This document shows positions 1 to 10,411 of a stretch of 56,112 nucleotides of DNA, in pieces. The stretch's first letter is position 1, and each line of letters begins with the position of its first letter. The position numbers and the translations under genes were made by a program. The notes under the pieces were generated by a model. That model worked only from the letters and a program-made list of their open reading frames with translations, did not search any database and had not been told where the DNA came from. Source of the stretch: Agromyces sp. ISL-38 (GTDB lineage: Bacteria > Actinomycetota > Actinomycetes > Actinomycetales > Microbacteriaceae); the NCBI RefSeq assembly GCF_018613935.1, contig NZ_JAGGPF010000018.1:1-56112 (forward strand), in the 5' to 3' direction.

Positions 1-1
1 G

Positions 2-1144
2 GCTGCTCCGGTCGCGCCAGCCCAGGAGCCCGTCGCACCGGCGCCTGCTGCTCCGGCTGCACCTGCCCAGGAGCCGGCCGCGCCGGCGCCCGCAGCTCCG
101 GCGGCCGAGTTCGCGGCACCCGCGGCACCGGCACCTGCCGCGCAGCCCGCTGCACCGGCGGCACCGCCCGCCCCTCAGCCCGTGGCTCCCGCTGCACCTC
201 AGGCCCCTGCTGCAGCTGCACCGCAGCCGACGGCGACGGGATCGCACGCCGGCACCGCGGGCTATGTCACGCCCATCGTTCGCAAGCTGGCGAACGAGCA
301 AGGCGTTGACCTCGCGAGCGTCACCGGCACGGGAGTCGGCGGTCGCATCCGCAAGCAAGACGTGATCTCAGCACAGACCGCTCCGGCGGCCGCTGCTGCG
401 CCGGAGCGTCCGGCGCTCGAGACGTCGCCGCTGCGTGGAACCACCGTGCCGATGACGCGCCTGCGCAAGGTCGTCGCCGAGCGCGCCGTGGTCTCGATGC
501 AGTCCACCGCGCAGCTCACGTCGGTCGTCGAAGTCGACGTCACCCGTGTTGCGCGCTTGCGCGACAAGGTGAAGGGCCGCTTCCAGGAGGCGACCGGCAA
601 CAAGCTCTCCTTCCTGCCGTTCTTCGCGCTTGCCGCCGCCGAGGCACTCCGTGCCTACCCGATCATCAACTCCACCGTCGACGGCGACACGATCGTCTAC
701 CCGGCGCAGGAGAACATGAGCATCGCAGTCGACACCGAGCGCGGGCTGCTCACCCCCGTCATCCGTGACGCGGGCGAGCAGAACATCGCCGGACTCGCGG
801 CGCAGATCGCAGATCTGGCCGAGCGCACCCGCAACAACCAGCTGAAGCCCGATGAGCTCTCGGGCGGCACGTTCACGCTGACGAACACCGGCTCGCGCGG
901 TGCGTTGTTCGACACGCCGGTCGTGTTCCTGCCCCAGTCGGCGATTCTCGGCACGGGCATCGTCGTCAAGCGCCCGGTGATCATCAGCGAAGACGGGTCC
1001 GACGCGATCGCCGTGCGATCGATGGTCTACCTGGCCCTTTCGTACGACCACCGCATCATCGACGGCGCCGACGCAGCCCGCTTCCTCTCGGCGGTCAAGG
1101 CTCGCCTCGAGGAAGGCGCGTTCGAGGCCGATCTCGGCATCTAG
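2..1144 (+). CDS. sucB: Dihydrolipoamide acyltransferase (E2 of 2-oxoacid dehydrogenase), 5' end outside window
   Basis: E2 core enzyme of a 2-oxoacid dehydrogenase complex; it moves the acyl group from lipoyl-lysine to CoA. The reading frame is open to the left edge, so the lipoyl domain(s) lie outside and only 380 residues are visible. They begin with ~80 residues of Ala/Pro linker with PAQEP-like blocks. A peripheral subunit-binding domain follows (near 259-370, VTPIVRKLA...GRIRKQDV), then the catalytic domain with the DHRIIDG motif (His codon 1049-1051, Asp codon 1061-1063). In actinobacteria this sucB/dlaT-type E2 sits next to lipB and lipA, as here, and may serve both the 2-oxoglutarate and pyruvate complexes, so substrate is not fixed by sequence. 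A GTG at 182 lies inside the linker and is not the real start. The stop codon interlocks with that of the convergent neighbour. Confidence 0.93.
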   Translation, partial: AAPVAPAQEPVAPAPAAPAAPAQEPAAPAPAAPAAEFAAPAAPAPAAQPAAPAAPPAPQPVAPAAPQAPAAAAPQPTATGSHAGTAGYVTPIVRKLANEQGVDLASVTGTGVGGRIRKQDVISAQTAPAAAAAPERPALETSPLRGTTVPMTRLRKVVAERAVVSMQSTAQLTSVVEVDVTRVARLRDKVKGRFQEATGNKLSFLPFFALAAAEALRAYPIINSTVDGDTIVYPAQENMSIAVDTERGLLTPVIRDAGEQNIAGLAAQIADLAERTRNNQLKPDELSGGTFTLTNTGSRGALFDTPVVFLPQSAILGTGIVVKRPVIISEDGSDAIAVRSMVYLALSYDHRIIDGADAARFLSAVKARLEEGAFEADLGI

Positions 1145-2709
1145 TCGAAGATCTCACGCAAGCGCCAACCGGCCTCGCTCCTCATCACGAGGATCGAGGC
1201 CGGTTCGCGTTCGGCGCTCGTGAAGGGAACGGAGACGAGCACGGCGGATCCCATCTCGGCGGTCAGCGTGATGCGGTCGAGGTCGTAATCGACAGACGGA
1301 GCACCGTTTCCTTCTCGGGCTGCGGCCAGTGCCGCCCGATCGTTCGACTCGATGGCAGATCCGGACTGGACGACCTCGTCGAGGCACGAGAGGTCGAGTG
1401 TTGCGAAGCAGCTCGAACGCAGTTCGAGCAGCTCGGCGGTCGCCGCGATCACGTCGTCAGCGAGCACCGCAGAGTCCTCCGGCGGAGCACTCGGCGTGGC
1501 GGTCGCGGGACGCGGCACCTCGGTCGAGGAGACCCCGGCACCCCCAGCGGCGGGCGGGTTCGACTCGGTGGGCGGAGCATCGGGAGTCGGATCGGCTGAC
1601 CGTGCACCGTCGGCCGTCGCCGGGGGCACGAGGGTGAGCATCAGCACGAGCGCGCCGGCGCTCATCAAGCTCCCGAAGACCAGCGTTCGCTGCCGCCCGG
1701 CGAGCAGCCGACGAAGTCGGGAGAGCATCGACGCGGCGCGGTCGACGTCGGCTGCCTGTGCGAGCTGGGGCGCCGTCAGCTCGGGGAGCTGTGCGAGCGA
1801 GAACAGCGTACGCAGGCCTCCGCTCCCTCGGCGTCGGGGCATCACGGCCTCCTCAGTCGCCTGCGCCGGCTCTTCGGGCGCTGGGGCCAGTGGCGTGCCG
1901 ATTCTCGCCGGAAGGCCGACCGGTCTCGGCCTGGTGGCAACGCCTGAGATGGGCTCGGGCGATGCCACCCCGAAGAGGACGCGTTCGAGCTCGGGCTCGC
2001 ACGTCAGGAACGGTCGCGCGTCGAGCCGTCCGCGGAGGAGGTCGACCGCCGCGGAGAGCGCGCCAGAGGGCCGGGTGCCGGCAGCGACATCCTCGACGAG
2101 CTCTGCGAGGGCCACGTGCCCTGCTCGCAGGAGGGCAGTGCGCTCTGCGGCCCCGCCGTGACCTGGAAGCCGCTCGAGCGCACCCAGTCCGACGAGCCGC
2201 GGCCGGCCCGCGTCGTCGATGAGCACGTCGCTCGCCGACAGCCGCGTGTGCACGAACCCGCCGCGTGCGAGTTCCGCGACCGCGACGACGATCGGCGCGA
2301 GGACGGTGACCGCCTCACCCGGCGAGAGGCTGCGGTCGGTGAGGATGCGGGCGAGGCTGGTGCCCGGCATCCGCTCGACCGCCAGGCAACAGCGACCGTC
2401 GTCGAGCGTTGCGACATCGTAGAGGGCGGGGAGCGCACCAGACGCGTCGGCCGACATCGCCTCGACCTCGACGGCGATCGCCGTACTCGACGCGTGCGCC
2501 GGGTACACGCGGATCGCAATGAGGGCAGCGGGTTCGCCCGGGGCCGGTTCATCGGAGCGATCGGCCGTCGCGAGATACACGTCGGCTCGCTCGCCGGACG
2601 CGATGCGCCTGATGAGCCGGTACCCGGCGAGCCTGCCGTCGACCGGCGGACTCGGCGCGACGGCGGCCGGGGTGTCGACAGCAGAACGGCGGGCGGCACG
2701 ACGACTCAT
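1141..2709 (-). CDS. Membrane-anchored protein kinase-like protein, predicted pseudokinase
   Basis: 522 residues from ATG 2709. A Ser/Thr kinase-like fold is seen at residues 28-250, but the catalytic positions are replaced. The VAIK lysine is Arg67 (AIRVY), the HRD loop reads [12 protein letters not shown] (154-165) without the Asp, and DFG reads GLG (174-176). A Pro/Ala linker follows, then one transmembrane helix (about 342-362) and a ~160-residue C-terminal domain, presumably outside the cell and starting with a Pro/Thr/Ser-rich stretch. A signalling or scaffold role is inferred; no substrate can be named. A -10-like CAGGAT ends six bases before the ATG, suggesting a leaderless transcript. 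An upstream in-frame start at 2868 is rejected because it would run into lipB. The stop TAG overlaps the E2 stop within the palindrome CTAG. Confidence 0.8.
   Translation of the reverse strand: MSRRAARRSAVDTPAAVAPSPPVDGRLAGYRLIRRIASGERADVYLATADRSDEPAPGEPAALIAIRVYPAHASSTAIAVEVEAMSADASGALPALYDVATLDDGRCCLAVERMPGTSLARILTDRSLSPGEAVTVLAPIVVAVAELARGGFVHTRLSASDVLIDDAGRPRLVGLGALERLPGHGGAAERTALLRAGHVALAELVEDVAAGTRPSGALSAAVDLLRGRLDARPFLTCEPELERVLFGVASPEPISGVATRPRPVGLPARIGTPLAPAPEEPAQATEEAVMPRRRGSGGLRTLFSLAQLPELTAPQLAQAADVDRAASMLSRLRRLLAGRQRTLVFGSLMSAGALVLMLTLVPPATADGARSADPTPDAPPTESNPPAAGGAGVSSTEVPRPATATPSAPPEDSAVLADDVIAATAELLELRSSCFATLDLSCLDEVVQSGSAIESNDRAALAAAREGNGAPSVDYDLDRITLTAEMGSAVLVSVPFTSAEREPASILVMRSEAGWRLREIFD
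1167..1205 (+). terminator. Hairpin terminator for the E2 gene, inside the 3' end of the opposite gene
   Basis: Perfect 11-bp inverted repeat (AACCGGCCTCG at 1167-1177, CGAGGCCGGTT at 1195-1205) starting 23 bases after the E2 stop. A second small stem lies in the loop. No T-tract follows. It lies in the last codons of the convergent pseudokinase gene, so coding and terminator functions overlap. Confidence 0.6.
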
Positions 2710-2805
2710 ACGCCGATCCTGGCCCGAACCCCGCGGTCGGCCCTGCGACGGCAGGCTCCCCGACATGAACACGACCGGGTGCCCGTTGTCGAGGACGAGT
2801 CGCCC

Positions 2806-2811
2806 TAGACT
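2806..2811 (+). promoter_or_regulatory. -10 box TAGACT of lipB, leaderless type
   Basis: TAGACT (TANNNT consensus) ends seven bases before the lipB ATG at 2819. No Shine-Dalgarno is visible, so transcription probably starts at or next to the A of the start codon. Confidence 0.6.
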
Positions 2812-2818
2812 GGTCGGC

Positions 2819-3454
2819 ATGCTCGACTTCGTCGTCGCGGGGCTAAGCGCCAACTCCGTGCCGTACATCGAGGGTCTCGACCTTCAGCGCGCCGTCCATC
2901 GCGCGGTCGTCAGGGGCGAACGCCCCGACACCGTCATCCTCCTGGAGCACCCCTCCGTCTACACCGCCGGCAAACGCACGGCGCCCGAAGAGCGACCTGC
3001 TGACGGAACGCCCGTCATCGACGTCGATCGCGGCGGCAAGATCACCTGGCACGGTCCGGGTCAGCTCGTGGGCTACCCGATCCTTCGACTCGAAGAGCCG
3101 ATCGACGTCGTCGGCTACGTGCGGCGCCTCGAGGGGCTCCTCATCGACGTGCTGGCAGGTCTCGGCGTCGACGGCCGTCGCGTCGACGGCCGTTCGGGCG
3201 TCTGGGTCGGTCCGACTGGCTTCGAGAACAAGATCGCGGCCATCGGCATCCGCGTGGCCGACGGGGTGACGATGCACGGGTTCGCCCTGAACTGCAGCAA
3301 CTCCTTGGAGCCATACGAGCGGATCGTGGCGTGCGGCATCCGAGACGCCGGTGTCACGACGATCACTCGCGAACTCGGTCGCACGGTCGATCCCGAACAC
3401 CTCGTCGCGCCGATCACCGAGCGATTCCTCGCCGAGGCGGCGGTCACCGCGTGA
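2819..3454 (+). CDS. lipB: Lipoyl(octanoyl) transferase LipB
   Basis: 211 residues, normal family length. Transfers octanoate from octanoyl-ACP to lipoyl-domain lysines through a Cys thioester. The conserved catalytic Lys lies in ENKIAAIGI and the Cys in RIVACGI; the HGPGQ motif of the family is also present. It is the first gene of a lipB-lipA pair, and its stop overlaps the lipA start (GTGA). Together with LipA it builds the cofactor needed by the adjacent E2 gene. The start ATG 2819 was chosen for length and for the leaderless -10 box; longer frames run back through the opposite gene. Confidence 0.96.
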   Translation: MLDFVVAGLSANSVPYIEGLDLQRAVHRAVVRGERPDTVILLEHPSVYTAGKRTAPEERPADGTPVIDVDRGGKITWHGPGQLVGYPILRLEEPIDVVGYVRRLEGLLIDVLAGLGVDGRRVDGRSGVWVGPTGFENKIAAIGIRVADGVTMHGFALNCSNSLEPYERIVACGIRDAGVTTITRELGRTVDPEHLVAPITERFLAEAAVTA

Positions 3455-4440
3455 GCGCCGCACCCGATGGGCGCCGGATGCTGCGCCTCGAAGTCCGCAA
3501 CGCCGAGACCCCGATCGAGCGCAAGCCCGAGTGGATCAAGACGCGCGCGAAGATGGGGCCCGAATATCGCGCGCTGCAGTCGCTCGTGAAGAGCGAGGAC
3601 CTCCACACCGTCTGCCAGGAGGCCGGCTGCCCCAACATCTACGAATGCTGGGAGGACCGCGAGGCGACCTTCCTCATCGGCGGCTCGCAATGCACGAGGC
3701 GCTGCGACTTCTGCCAGATCGACACGGGAAAGCCGGCCGATTACGACGTCGACGAGCCGCGACGGGTGGCGGAGTCGGTCGAACGGATGCAGCTGCGCTA
3801 CGCGACGGTCACCGGTGTCGCTCGTGACGACCTTCCCGACGAGGGCGCATGGCTGTACGCCGAGACCATCCGGCAGATCCATGCCCGCACCGTGGGCACC
3901 GGCGTGGAGATCCTGGTGCCCGATTTCTCCGGCAACCCCGATCACCTCGGCGAGGTGTTCTCGGCGCGCCCCGAGGTGTTCGCCCACAACGTCGAGACGG
4001 TGCCCCGGATCTTCAAGCGCATCCGGCCGGCGTTCCGGTACGAGAGGTCGCTCGACGTGATCACGCAGGGTCGCGACGCGGGCCTCATCACGAAGTCGAA
4101 CCTGATCCTCGGCATGGGCGAGGAGCGCGAGGAGGTGTCCCAGGCGCTGCGTGACCTCCACGACGCGGGCACCGACATCATCACCGTGACCCAGTACCTG
4201 CGGCCGAGCCCGCGGCACCTCCCGGTCGCGCGGTGGGTGCGGCCCGAGGAGTTCGTCGAGATCAAGGAGGAGGCCGAGGAGATCGGATTCCTCGGGGTGC
4301 TCGCCGGACCGCTCGTGCGATCGTCGTACCGTGCGGGCCGGCTCTGGGCGCAGTCGATGCGCGCGAAGGGGCGACCGCTTCCGGAGTCGCTCTCGCATCT
4401 CGCAGACACGTCGCTCGGGTTCGCCCAGGCGGTCGGCTGA
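3451..4440 (+). CDS. lipA: Lipoyl synthase LipA
   Basis: Radical SAM enzyme inserting two sulfurs into octanoyl-lysine. 329 residues from GTG 3451, which overlaps the lipB stop as GTGA, so the genes are translationally coupled. Both iron-sulfur motifs are seen: the auxiliary cluster [12 protein letters not shown] and the radical [11 protein letters not shown]. The C-terminal RSSY motif that ligates the auxiliary cluster is also intact (VRSSYRAG). Upstream in-frame codons within lipB encode no conserved sequence, so this start is preferred. Confidence 0.97.
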   Translation: MSAAPDGRRMLRLEVRNAETPIERKPEWIKTRAKMGPEYRALQSLVKSEDLHTVCQEAGCPNIYECWEDREATFLIGGSQCTRRCDFCQIDTGKPADYDVDEPRRVAESVERMQLRYATVTGVARDDLPDEGAWLYAETIRQIHARTVGTGVEILVPDFSGNPDHLGEVFSARPEVFAHNVETVPRIFKRIRPAFRYERSLDVITQGRDAGLITKSNLILGMGEEREEVSQALRDLHDAGTDIITVTQYLRPSPRHLPVARWVRPEEFVEIKEEAEEIGFLGVLAGPLVRSSYRAGRLWAQSMRAKGRPLPESLSHLADTSLGFAQAVG

Positions 4441-4500
4441 GGCATCCGGATTCCGTCTCCGCCCGTCGAGAACACGGTCGGAGGCGGGCCGGCTCGCCGG

Positions 4501-4506
4501 TATCCT
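4501..4506 (+). promoter_or_regulatory. -10 box TATCCT, leaderless type
   Basis: TATCCT ends seven bases before ATG 4514 of the DUF4191 gene. No Shine-Dalgarno is visible. Confidence 0.5.
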
Positions 4507-4513
4507 TGACACC

Positions 4514-5227
4514 ATGGCACGCACCAAGGACAAGCCGTCCGCTCCCAAGGAGCCCGGCCGCATGAAGCAGATGTGGCAGGTCTTCCAGATGACCCGCCGC
4601 TACGACCCGACTGCGCAGTGGCTCATGCTCCTGGCCTTCCTCGCGCCCGTGCTCGCCGGCATCGCCGTCGCGCTCTGGCTCGGCGAGGGCAACGGGTTCA
4701 CGATCGCCCTCTGGATCGTCGCGGGCGTTCTCGCCGGCCTGCTCATCGCGCTCGTCATCCTCGGCCGCAGGGCCGAGCGGGCGGCCTATTCGCAGATCGA
4801 GGGCCAACCCGGCGCGGTCGGTGCGGTCCTCCGCAGCGGACTCCGCGGCGGCTGGATCGGCAACGAGATGCCGGTGGCCGTGAACGGCAAGACGCAAGAC
4901 GCGGTCTACCGCGCGGTCGGCCGTGGCGGCGTGGCGCTCATCAGCGAGGGCCCGGTCTCGCGCACGAAGCGCATGCTCGACGACGAGCAGCGCAAGGTCT
5001 CGCGCATCCTGCCGAACGTGCCGATCACGCTCATCTCGGTCGGCCACGACGAGGGAACGGTCGAGTTGTACCGCCTTCCGGCGACCCTGCGCAAGACCAA
5101 GCGCACGCTCACGAAGCCCGAGGTGCTCGCCGTCTCGAACCGCCTGAACTCCCTGCAGAGCTCGCTTCCGATCCCCAAGGGCATCGACCCGATGAAGGCA
5201 CGCCCCCAGCGCGGCAAGGCGCGCTGA
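4514..5227 (+). CDS. DUF4191 membrane protein
   Basis: 237 residues from ATG 4514. The basic N-terminus is followed by two close transmembrane helices (about residues 38-58 and 63-85). A ~150-residue cytoplasmic domain with GRGGVALISEG and many basic residues follows. This matches DUF4191, a family of unknown function found directly downstream of lipA in many actinobacteria. The position suggests, but does not prove, a link to lipoylation or membrane housekeeping. It has its own leaderless-type promoter. Confidence 0.85.
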   Translation: MARTKDKPSAPKEPGRMKQMWQVFQMTRRYDPTAQWLMLLAFLAPVLAGIAVALWLGEGNGFTIALWIVAGVLAGLLIALVILGRRAERAAYSQIEGQPGAVGAVLRSGLRGGWIGNEMPVAVNGKTQDAVYRAVGRGGVALISEGPVSRTKRMLDDEQRKVSRILPNVPITLISVGHDEGTVELYRLPATLRKTKRTLTKPEVLAVSNRLNSLQSSLPIPKGIDPMKARPQRGKAR

Positions 5228-5241
5228 CCCGAGCGTTCGAA

Positions 5242-5269
5242 GCGGCATCCGTCGATCGGCGGATGCCGC
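5242..5269. terminator. Bidirectional hairpin terminator between DUF4191 and RDD genes
   Basis: 10-bp perfect stem (GCGGCATCCG / CGGATGCCGC) with an 8-base loop, between two convergent genes. The arms consist of the GGCATCC/GGATGCC heptamer that recurs across the core region. Confidence 0.6.
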
Positions 5270-5278
5270 ATTCGTGTC

Positions 5279-5713
5279 TCAGGCGCGGACGATCACGGTG
5301 CCGGCGATCTTGTCGTGGAAGCCGCGCTGGTCGGAGTCCCACACGAGTGCGGGCACCACGAAGACGAGGAGCGCGGTGCGCACGACCGGGCGCCACACGC
5401 CGATCCAGCCGCCGGCGAGCGGCACGATCCGCAGGCCCACGGCCCGATGCCCGATGCTGCCGCCGAGGGTCGGGATGAAGAGCACCTGGAGCACTGCGAA
5501 CACGACCGGAGTGACCCAGGTGTACGCCACGGACTCGTAGGGCGTGAACAGCAGCGCGAGGAGCATGGCGCTCGCCCAGTCGATGAGCAGCCCGCCGACG
5601 CGGCGGCCGACGCGACCCACGGACCCGGGACCGCTCTTGGGCAGCCCCAGCCGCTCCCCCGGCCAGCGGCTCGGCTCGAGATCTCCGAAGGTCTGCGGTT
5701 TCGCGTCTGGCAC
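5279..5713 (-). CDS. RDD family membrane protein
   Basis: 144 residues from GTG 5713. Three hydrophobic segments of an RDD domain are visible. The first begins GRRVGGLLIDW, and the third region contains the family-type WDSDQRGFHDKIAGTVIV. The biochemical role of short RDD proteins is not established; some relatives affect ion transport. The gene is convergent with DUF4191 and divergent from glnA, and lies just before the GlnR box. A TAGACT (5725-5720 on the minus strand) ends six bases before the GTG, which decides this start. Confidence 0.85.
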   Translation of the reverse strand: MPDAKPQTFGDLEPSRWPGERLGLPKSGPGSVGRVGRRVGGLLIDWASAMLLALLFTPYESVAYTWVTPVVFAVLQVLFIPTLGGSIGHRAVGLRIVPLAGGWIGVWRPVVRTALLVFVVPALVWDSDQRGFHDKIAGTVIVRA

Positions 5714-5719
5714 CAGTCG

Positions 5720-5725
5720 AGTCTA
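5720..5725 (-). promoter_or_regulatory. -10 box TAGACT of the RDD gene, leaderless type
   Basis: On the minus strand, TAGACT is followed by six bases and then the GTG start at 5713. Confidence 0.5.
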
Positions 5726-5740
5726 CCGAGCGCGTGCGGC

Positions 5741-5778
5741 GTAACATGGCCGAAACATTCACGTCACGGTAGGGAAAC
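5741..5778 (+). promoter_or_regulatory. GlnR operator upstream of glnA
   Basis: Four half-sites in exact spacing: GTAAC, N6, GAAAC, N6, GTCAC, N6, GAAAC. This is the a-N6-b-N6-a-N6-b layout known for GlnR boxes (gTnAC-N6-GaAAc) in Streptomyces and mycobacteria. It ends 74 bases before the glnA ATG, which suits activation under nitrogen limitation. Confidence 0.85.
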
Positions 5779-5852
5779 GGCGGCTCGATAGCGTCGACTA
5801 CCGACTGTGCAAGTCCGTTCGGTCCACCCGCGCCCCCTTGGAGTTTCGTCAC

Positions 5853-7277
<1,425 letters not shown>

Positions 7278-7290
7278 TCTCACCCGAACC

Positions 7291-7330
7291 CGGAAGGGCC
7301 CGTACCGCAGCAGCGGTGCGGGCCCTTCCG
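7291..7330. terminator. Strong hairpin terminator between glnA and glnE
   Basis: 18-bp stem with one G-U pair (CGGAAGGGCCCGTACCGC, 7291-7308; right arm 7313-7330) and a 4-base AGCA loop, between two convergent genes. No T-tract, as is common in high-GC actinobacteria. Confidence 0.85.
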
Positions 7331-7386
7331 CATTGAACGGGCGACTCGGATTCCGGCGATCATCGCCAGTCCAGAGTCGAGCGCGC

Positions 7387-10300
7387 TCAGGAGGTGGTCG
7401 GCTCGCGGCGCGGTTCGATCCCATAGAAGCCGCGCTCGAACACCGCGCGTGCCCGGCGGGTGAGCTGCAGGTAGTCGTGCTCGAGCTGCGTCGCCGAGCC
7501 CGGCGGGTAGCCCATGATGCGCGCGACGCCCTCGAGCTGCGATCGTTCCACCGGCAGCACATCCGTGGTGCGGTCGAGCCACAGCGTGAGGGACGATCGG
7601 GCTCGCGAGGCGAACACCCAGGCGGCGCGCAGCGTCTCGGCATCGGATGCCGCGATGAGCCGGTGTTCGACCGCGCGCACGATCGCCTCGAGGGTCGACG
7701 TGGTGCGCAGTGCCGGCACCGCGGCTGCGTGCTGCAACTGCACGAGCTGCACGAACCACTCGACGTCGCTCAGCGAACCGCGGCCGAGCTTCAAGTGCCG
7801 GGTGGGGTCGGCCCCTTGCGGGAGCCGCTCGTTCTCGACCCGCGCCTTGATGCGCTTCACCTCGCGCACGTCTTGCTCTGAGATCCGGGCCGGGTAGCGC
7901 ACCGAGTCGGCGAGTTCGGTGAAGTCGCGGATGAGGGCGGCGTCGCCGGCAACGCCCCGGGCGCGGAGCAGAGCCTGCGCCTCCCACGTGAGCGACCAGC
8001 GCCCGTAGTAGGCGCGGTATGCGTCGAGGGAGCGGGCGACGACGCCATTGCGGCCCTCGGGTCGCAGGTCGGCATCGAGATCGAACGGCAGGCGTGTGTC
8101 TTCACTGAGACGCACGAGCTCGGAGACGATGCGCAGGGCGCGCGCCTGCGCGACCTCGGGCGCGGCATCCGTCGCCCTGAACACGTAGATGACGTCGGCG
8201 TCGGAGCCGATGCCGAGCTCACGCCCGCCGAAGCGGCCCATGCCGATGACGGCGAACTCGAGGCCGTCGCCCTCGCTCCCGCGGATCGCGGAGACGAGCG
8301 CCGAGATATGGCTCTCGGTGACGTCGCTGAGCCCGCGGCCGAGCTCCTCGATCGTGCAGGTGCCGAGAATCGCCGAGAGGGCGAGGCGAAGCACCTCGCG
8401 GCGCCGGATGGCGCGCAGCACGTTCGCCACGGCGTCGCGGTCTTCGTGACGGGCCAGCACCGCGCGAGTCTGGTCTTCGAGGGCGGCGAGGGAACGAGGT
8501 CGCAGTTCGTCGACGTCTTCGAGCCACGCCACCGCCTCGGGAATGCGCTCGAGGAGCTCGCCGACGAATCGCGAGCCCGAGAGCACTCGAGTGAGACGGA
8601 GGGCCGCATCGGATGAGTCGCGGAGGAGCCTCAGATACCAGTGGGTCGTGCCGAGCGTGTCACTGAGTCGGCGGAACGACAGGAGCCCGTAGTCGGGATC
8701 GGCGCCATCGGCGAACCACGAGATGAGCACCGGCATGAGGTTGCGCTGGATCGCCGCCCGACGCGAGACGCCCGCCGTGAGCGCACCGATGTGTGCCAGC
8801 GCGCCGCGCGGGTCGAGGAAGCCGATCGCAGCAAGGCGGGCGGCCGCCTGCTCGCTCGTCAACTCGAGCCCCGACGCGGGCAGCGCTGCAACGGCCGACA
8901 GCAACGGCCGGTAGAAGAGTCGCTCGTGCAGGCCGCGCACCCGCTGCCTCGTCGACTGCCACACGCGGGTGAGCTCGGCGGCGTCTCGTGCGAGCCCCGA
9001 GGCCCGGGCGAGCACCCGGAGACTTCCCTCGTCTCGCGGCATGAGGTGCGTGCGCCGGAGCCGGTCGAGCTGGAGGCGATGCTCGAGCACGCGAAGGATG
9101 CGGTAGTCGCGGGCGAACTCCGCGGCCTCTTCGCGGCCGACGTACCCGCGCTGCGCGAGCGCCTCGAGCGCGAGCAGCGTGCCACCCTGCCGGATCTCGG
9201 TGTCGGTCGCCCCGTGCACGAGTTGCAGGAGCTGCACGGTGAACTCGATGTCACGCAGCCCGCCCGGGCCGAGTTTCACCTGGACCTCGACCTCATTCGG
9301 CGGGATGTGCTCGGTCACGCGTTCGCGCATGCGTTGCACCGACTCCACGAACCCCTCACGACTCGAGCTCGCCCACACCTTCGGCGTCACGCCGGCGGCG
9401 TACCGCTCGCCGAGCTCCTCGTCGCCCGCGAGCGGCCTGGCCTTCAGGAGCGCCTGGAACTCCCAGCTCTTGGCCCAGCGGTCGTAGTACTGCAGGTGCG
9501 AGTCGAGGGTGCGAACGAGCGCGCCGTTCTTGCCCTCGGGCCGCAGGTTCGGATCGACCTCCCACAGCGGAGGTTCGATGCCCGGTTCCCCAATGGCGCG
9601 CATCACGAGCATCGCGAGCCGCGTAGCGATCTCGATCGCACGAGGCGTGCTCACCACCGCTTCGTCTGCCGACTCGGCGACGAAGATCACGTCGACGTCG
9701 CTCACGTAGTTGAGCTCGCGAGCGCCGGCCTTGCCCATGCCGATGATCGCGAGTCGCGTCGCGTCGACCTCGGCGGCCGGGAACCGGGCCGGTGCCGCCG
9801 GTTCGCCGTCGAGGCGACCGACAGTGCGTCGAGCGATCGCGAGCGCGGCATCGAGCGTCGCACCACCGAGGTCCGCCAGACCGGCTGCGACCGTGTCGAC
9901 GGCGTCGATCGCGTCGGCACGCGTCAGGTCGTAGATCGCGATCGACGCGAGCACGCGCCGGTAGCCGACCCTGAGGGCGTTCGCAATGGCTTCGGCCGGA
10001 TCACCGGATGCCGCCGACGCCTCGATGGCCGTGAGGAGTTCCTCCCTGGCCTCCGCGACGCTCGGCGGGGGCGACGGCACCCTCCTGAACACGGCGAGCT
10101 CGGCCGGATGCCGCAGCAGGAAGTCCGCGAACCCCCGCGACGCGCCGAGCAGCCGCGCCATGCGCTCGGCCGACGTCGCGTCGCCGAGCACAGCAGTCAC
10201 CTCGTCGGGTGCGCGGTCTCGCAACCGGCGCACCGCGCCGAGTGCCTCGTCGGGATTCCCCGCGTGCGAGAACGCCGAGAGCAACGACTCGCTGTCGGCT

Positions 10301-10401
10301 CCCGTCGTGGATGCGAGCTCGGCGAGGTCGGCCGCTGCTCGCTCGAGATCGTCGAACCCGGCTCGTGCGAGCCCTCCGAGAGTGGGAGCCTGGCGTGACA
10401 T
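7387..10401 (-). CDS. glnE: Bifunctional glutamine synthetase adenylyltransferase/adenylyl-removing enzyme
   Basis: 1004 residues from ATG 10401. Two nucleotidyltransferase domains are visible. The N-terminal adenylyl-removing half has YVSDVDVIFVAES near residue 230; the C-terminal adenylylating half has GSDADVIYVF near 730. Each is preceded by the expected GMGKAGARELN or GMGRFGGRELG segment. It adenylylates the conserved Tyr of GlnA according to nitrogen state. The gene lies 10 bases after glnA2 on the same strand, so the two are probably co-transcribed. Confidence 0.95.
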   Translation of the reverse strand: MSRQAPTLGGLARAGFDDLERAAADLAELASTTGADSESLLSAFSHAGNPDEALGAVRRLRDRAPDEVTAVLGDATSAERMARLLGASRGFADFLLRHPAELAVFRRVPSPPPSVAEAREELLTAIEASAASGDPAEAIANALRVGYRRVLASIAIYDLTRADAIDAVDTVAAGLADLGGATLDAALAIARRTVGRLDGEPAAPARFPAAEVDATRLAIIGMGKAGARELNYVSDVDVIFVAESADEAVVSTPRAIEIATRLAMLVMRAIGEPGIEPPLWEVDPNLRPEGKNGALVRTLDSHLQYYDRWAKSWEFQALLKARPLAGDEELGERYAAGVTPKVWASSSREGFVESVQRMRERVTEHIPPNEVEVQVKLGPGGLRDIEFTVQLLQLVHGATDTEIRQGGTLLALEALAQRGYVGREEAAEFARDYRILRVLEHRLQLDRLRRTHLMPRDEGSLRVLARASGLARDAAELTRVWQSTRQRVRGLHERLFYRPLLSAVAALPASGLELTSEQAAARLAAIGFLDPRGALAHIGALTAGVSRRAAIQRNLMPVLISWFADGADPDYGLLSFRRLSDTLGTTHWYLRLLRDSSDAALRLTRVLSGSRFVGELLERIPEAVAWLEDVDELRPRSLAALEDQTRAVLARHEDRDAVANVLRAIRRREVLRLALSAILGTCTIEELGRGLSDVTESHISALVSAIRGSEGDGLEFAVIGMGRFGGRELGIGSDADVIYVFRATDAAPEVAQARALRIVSELVRLSEDTRLPFDLDADLRPEGRNGVVARSLDAYRAYYGRWSLTWEAQALLRARGVAGDAALIRDFTELADSVRYPARISEQDVREVKRIKARVENERLPQGADPTRHLKLGRGSLSDVEWFVQLVQLQHAAAVPALRTTSTLEAIVRAVEHRLIAASDAETLRAAWVFASRARSSLTLWLDRTTDVLPVERSQLEGVARIMGYPPGSATQLEHDYLQLTRRARAVFERGFYGIEPRREPTTS

Positions 10402-10411
10402 CCGCAAGTGG

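Noticed and set aside
182..184. GTG at 182 as start of the E2 gene
   Set aside because: The frame is open to the window edge with the same Ala/Pro linker; starting here would remove the lipoyl domain.
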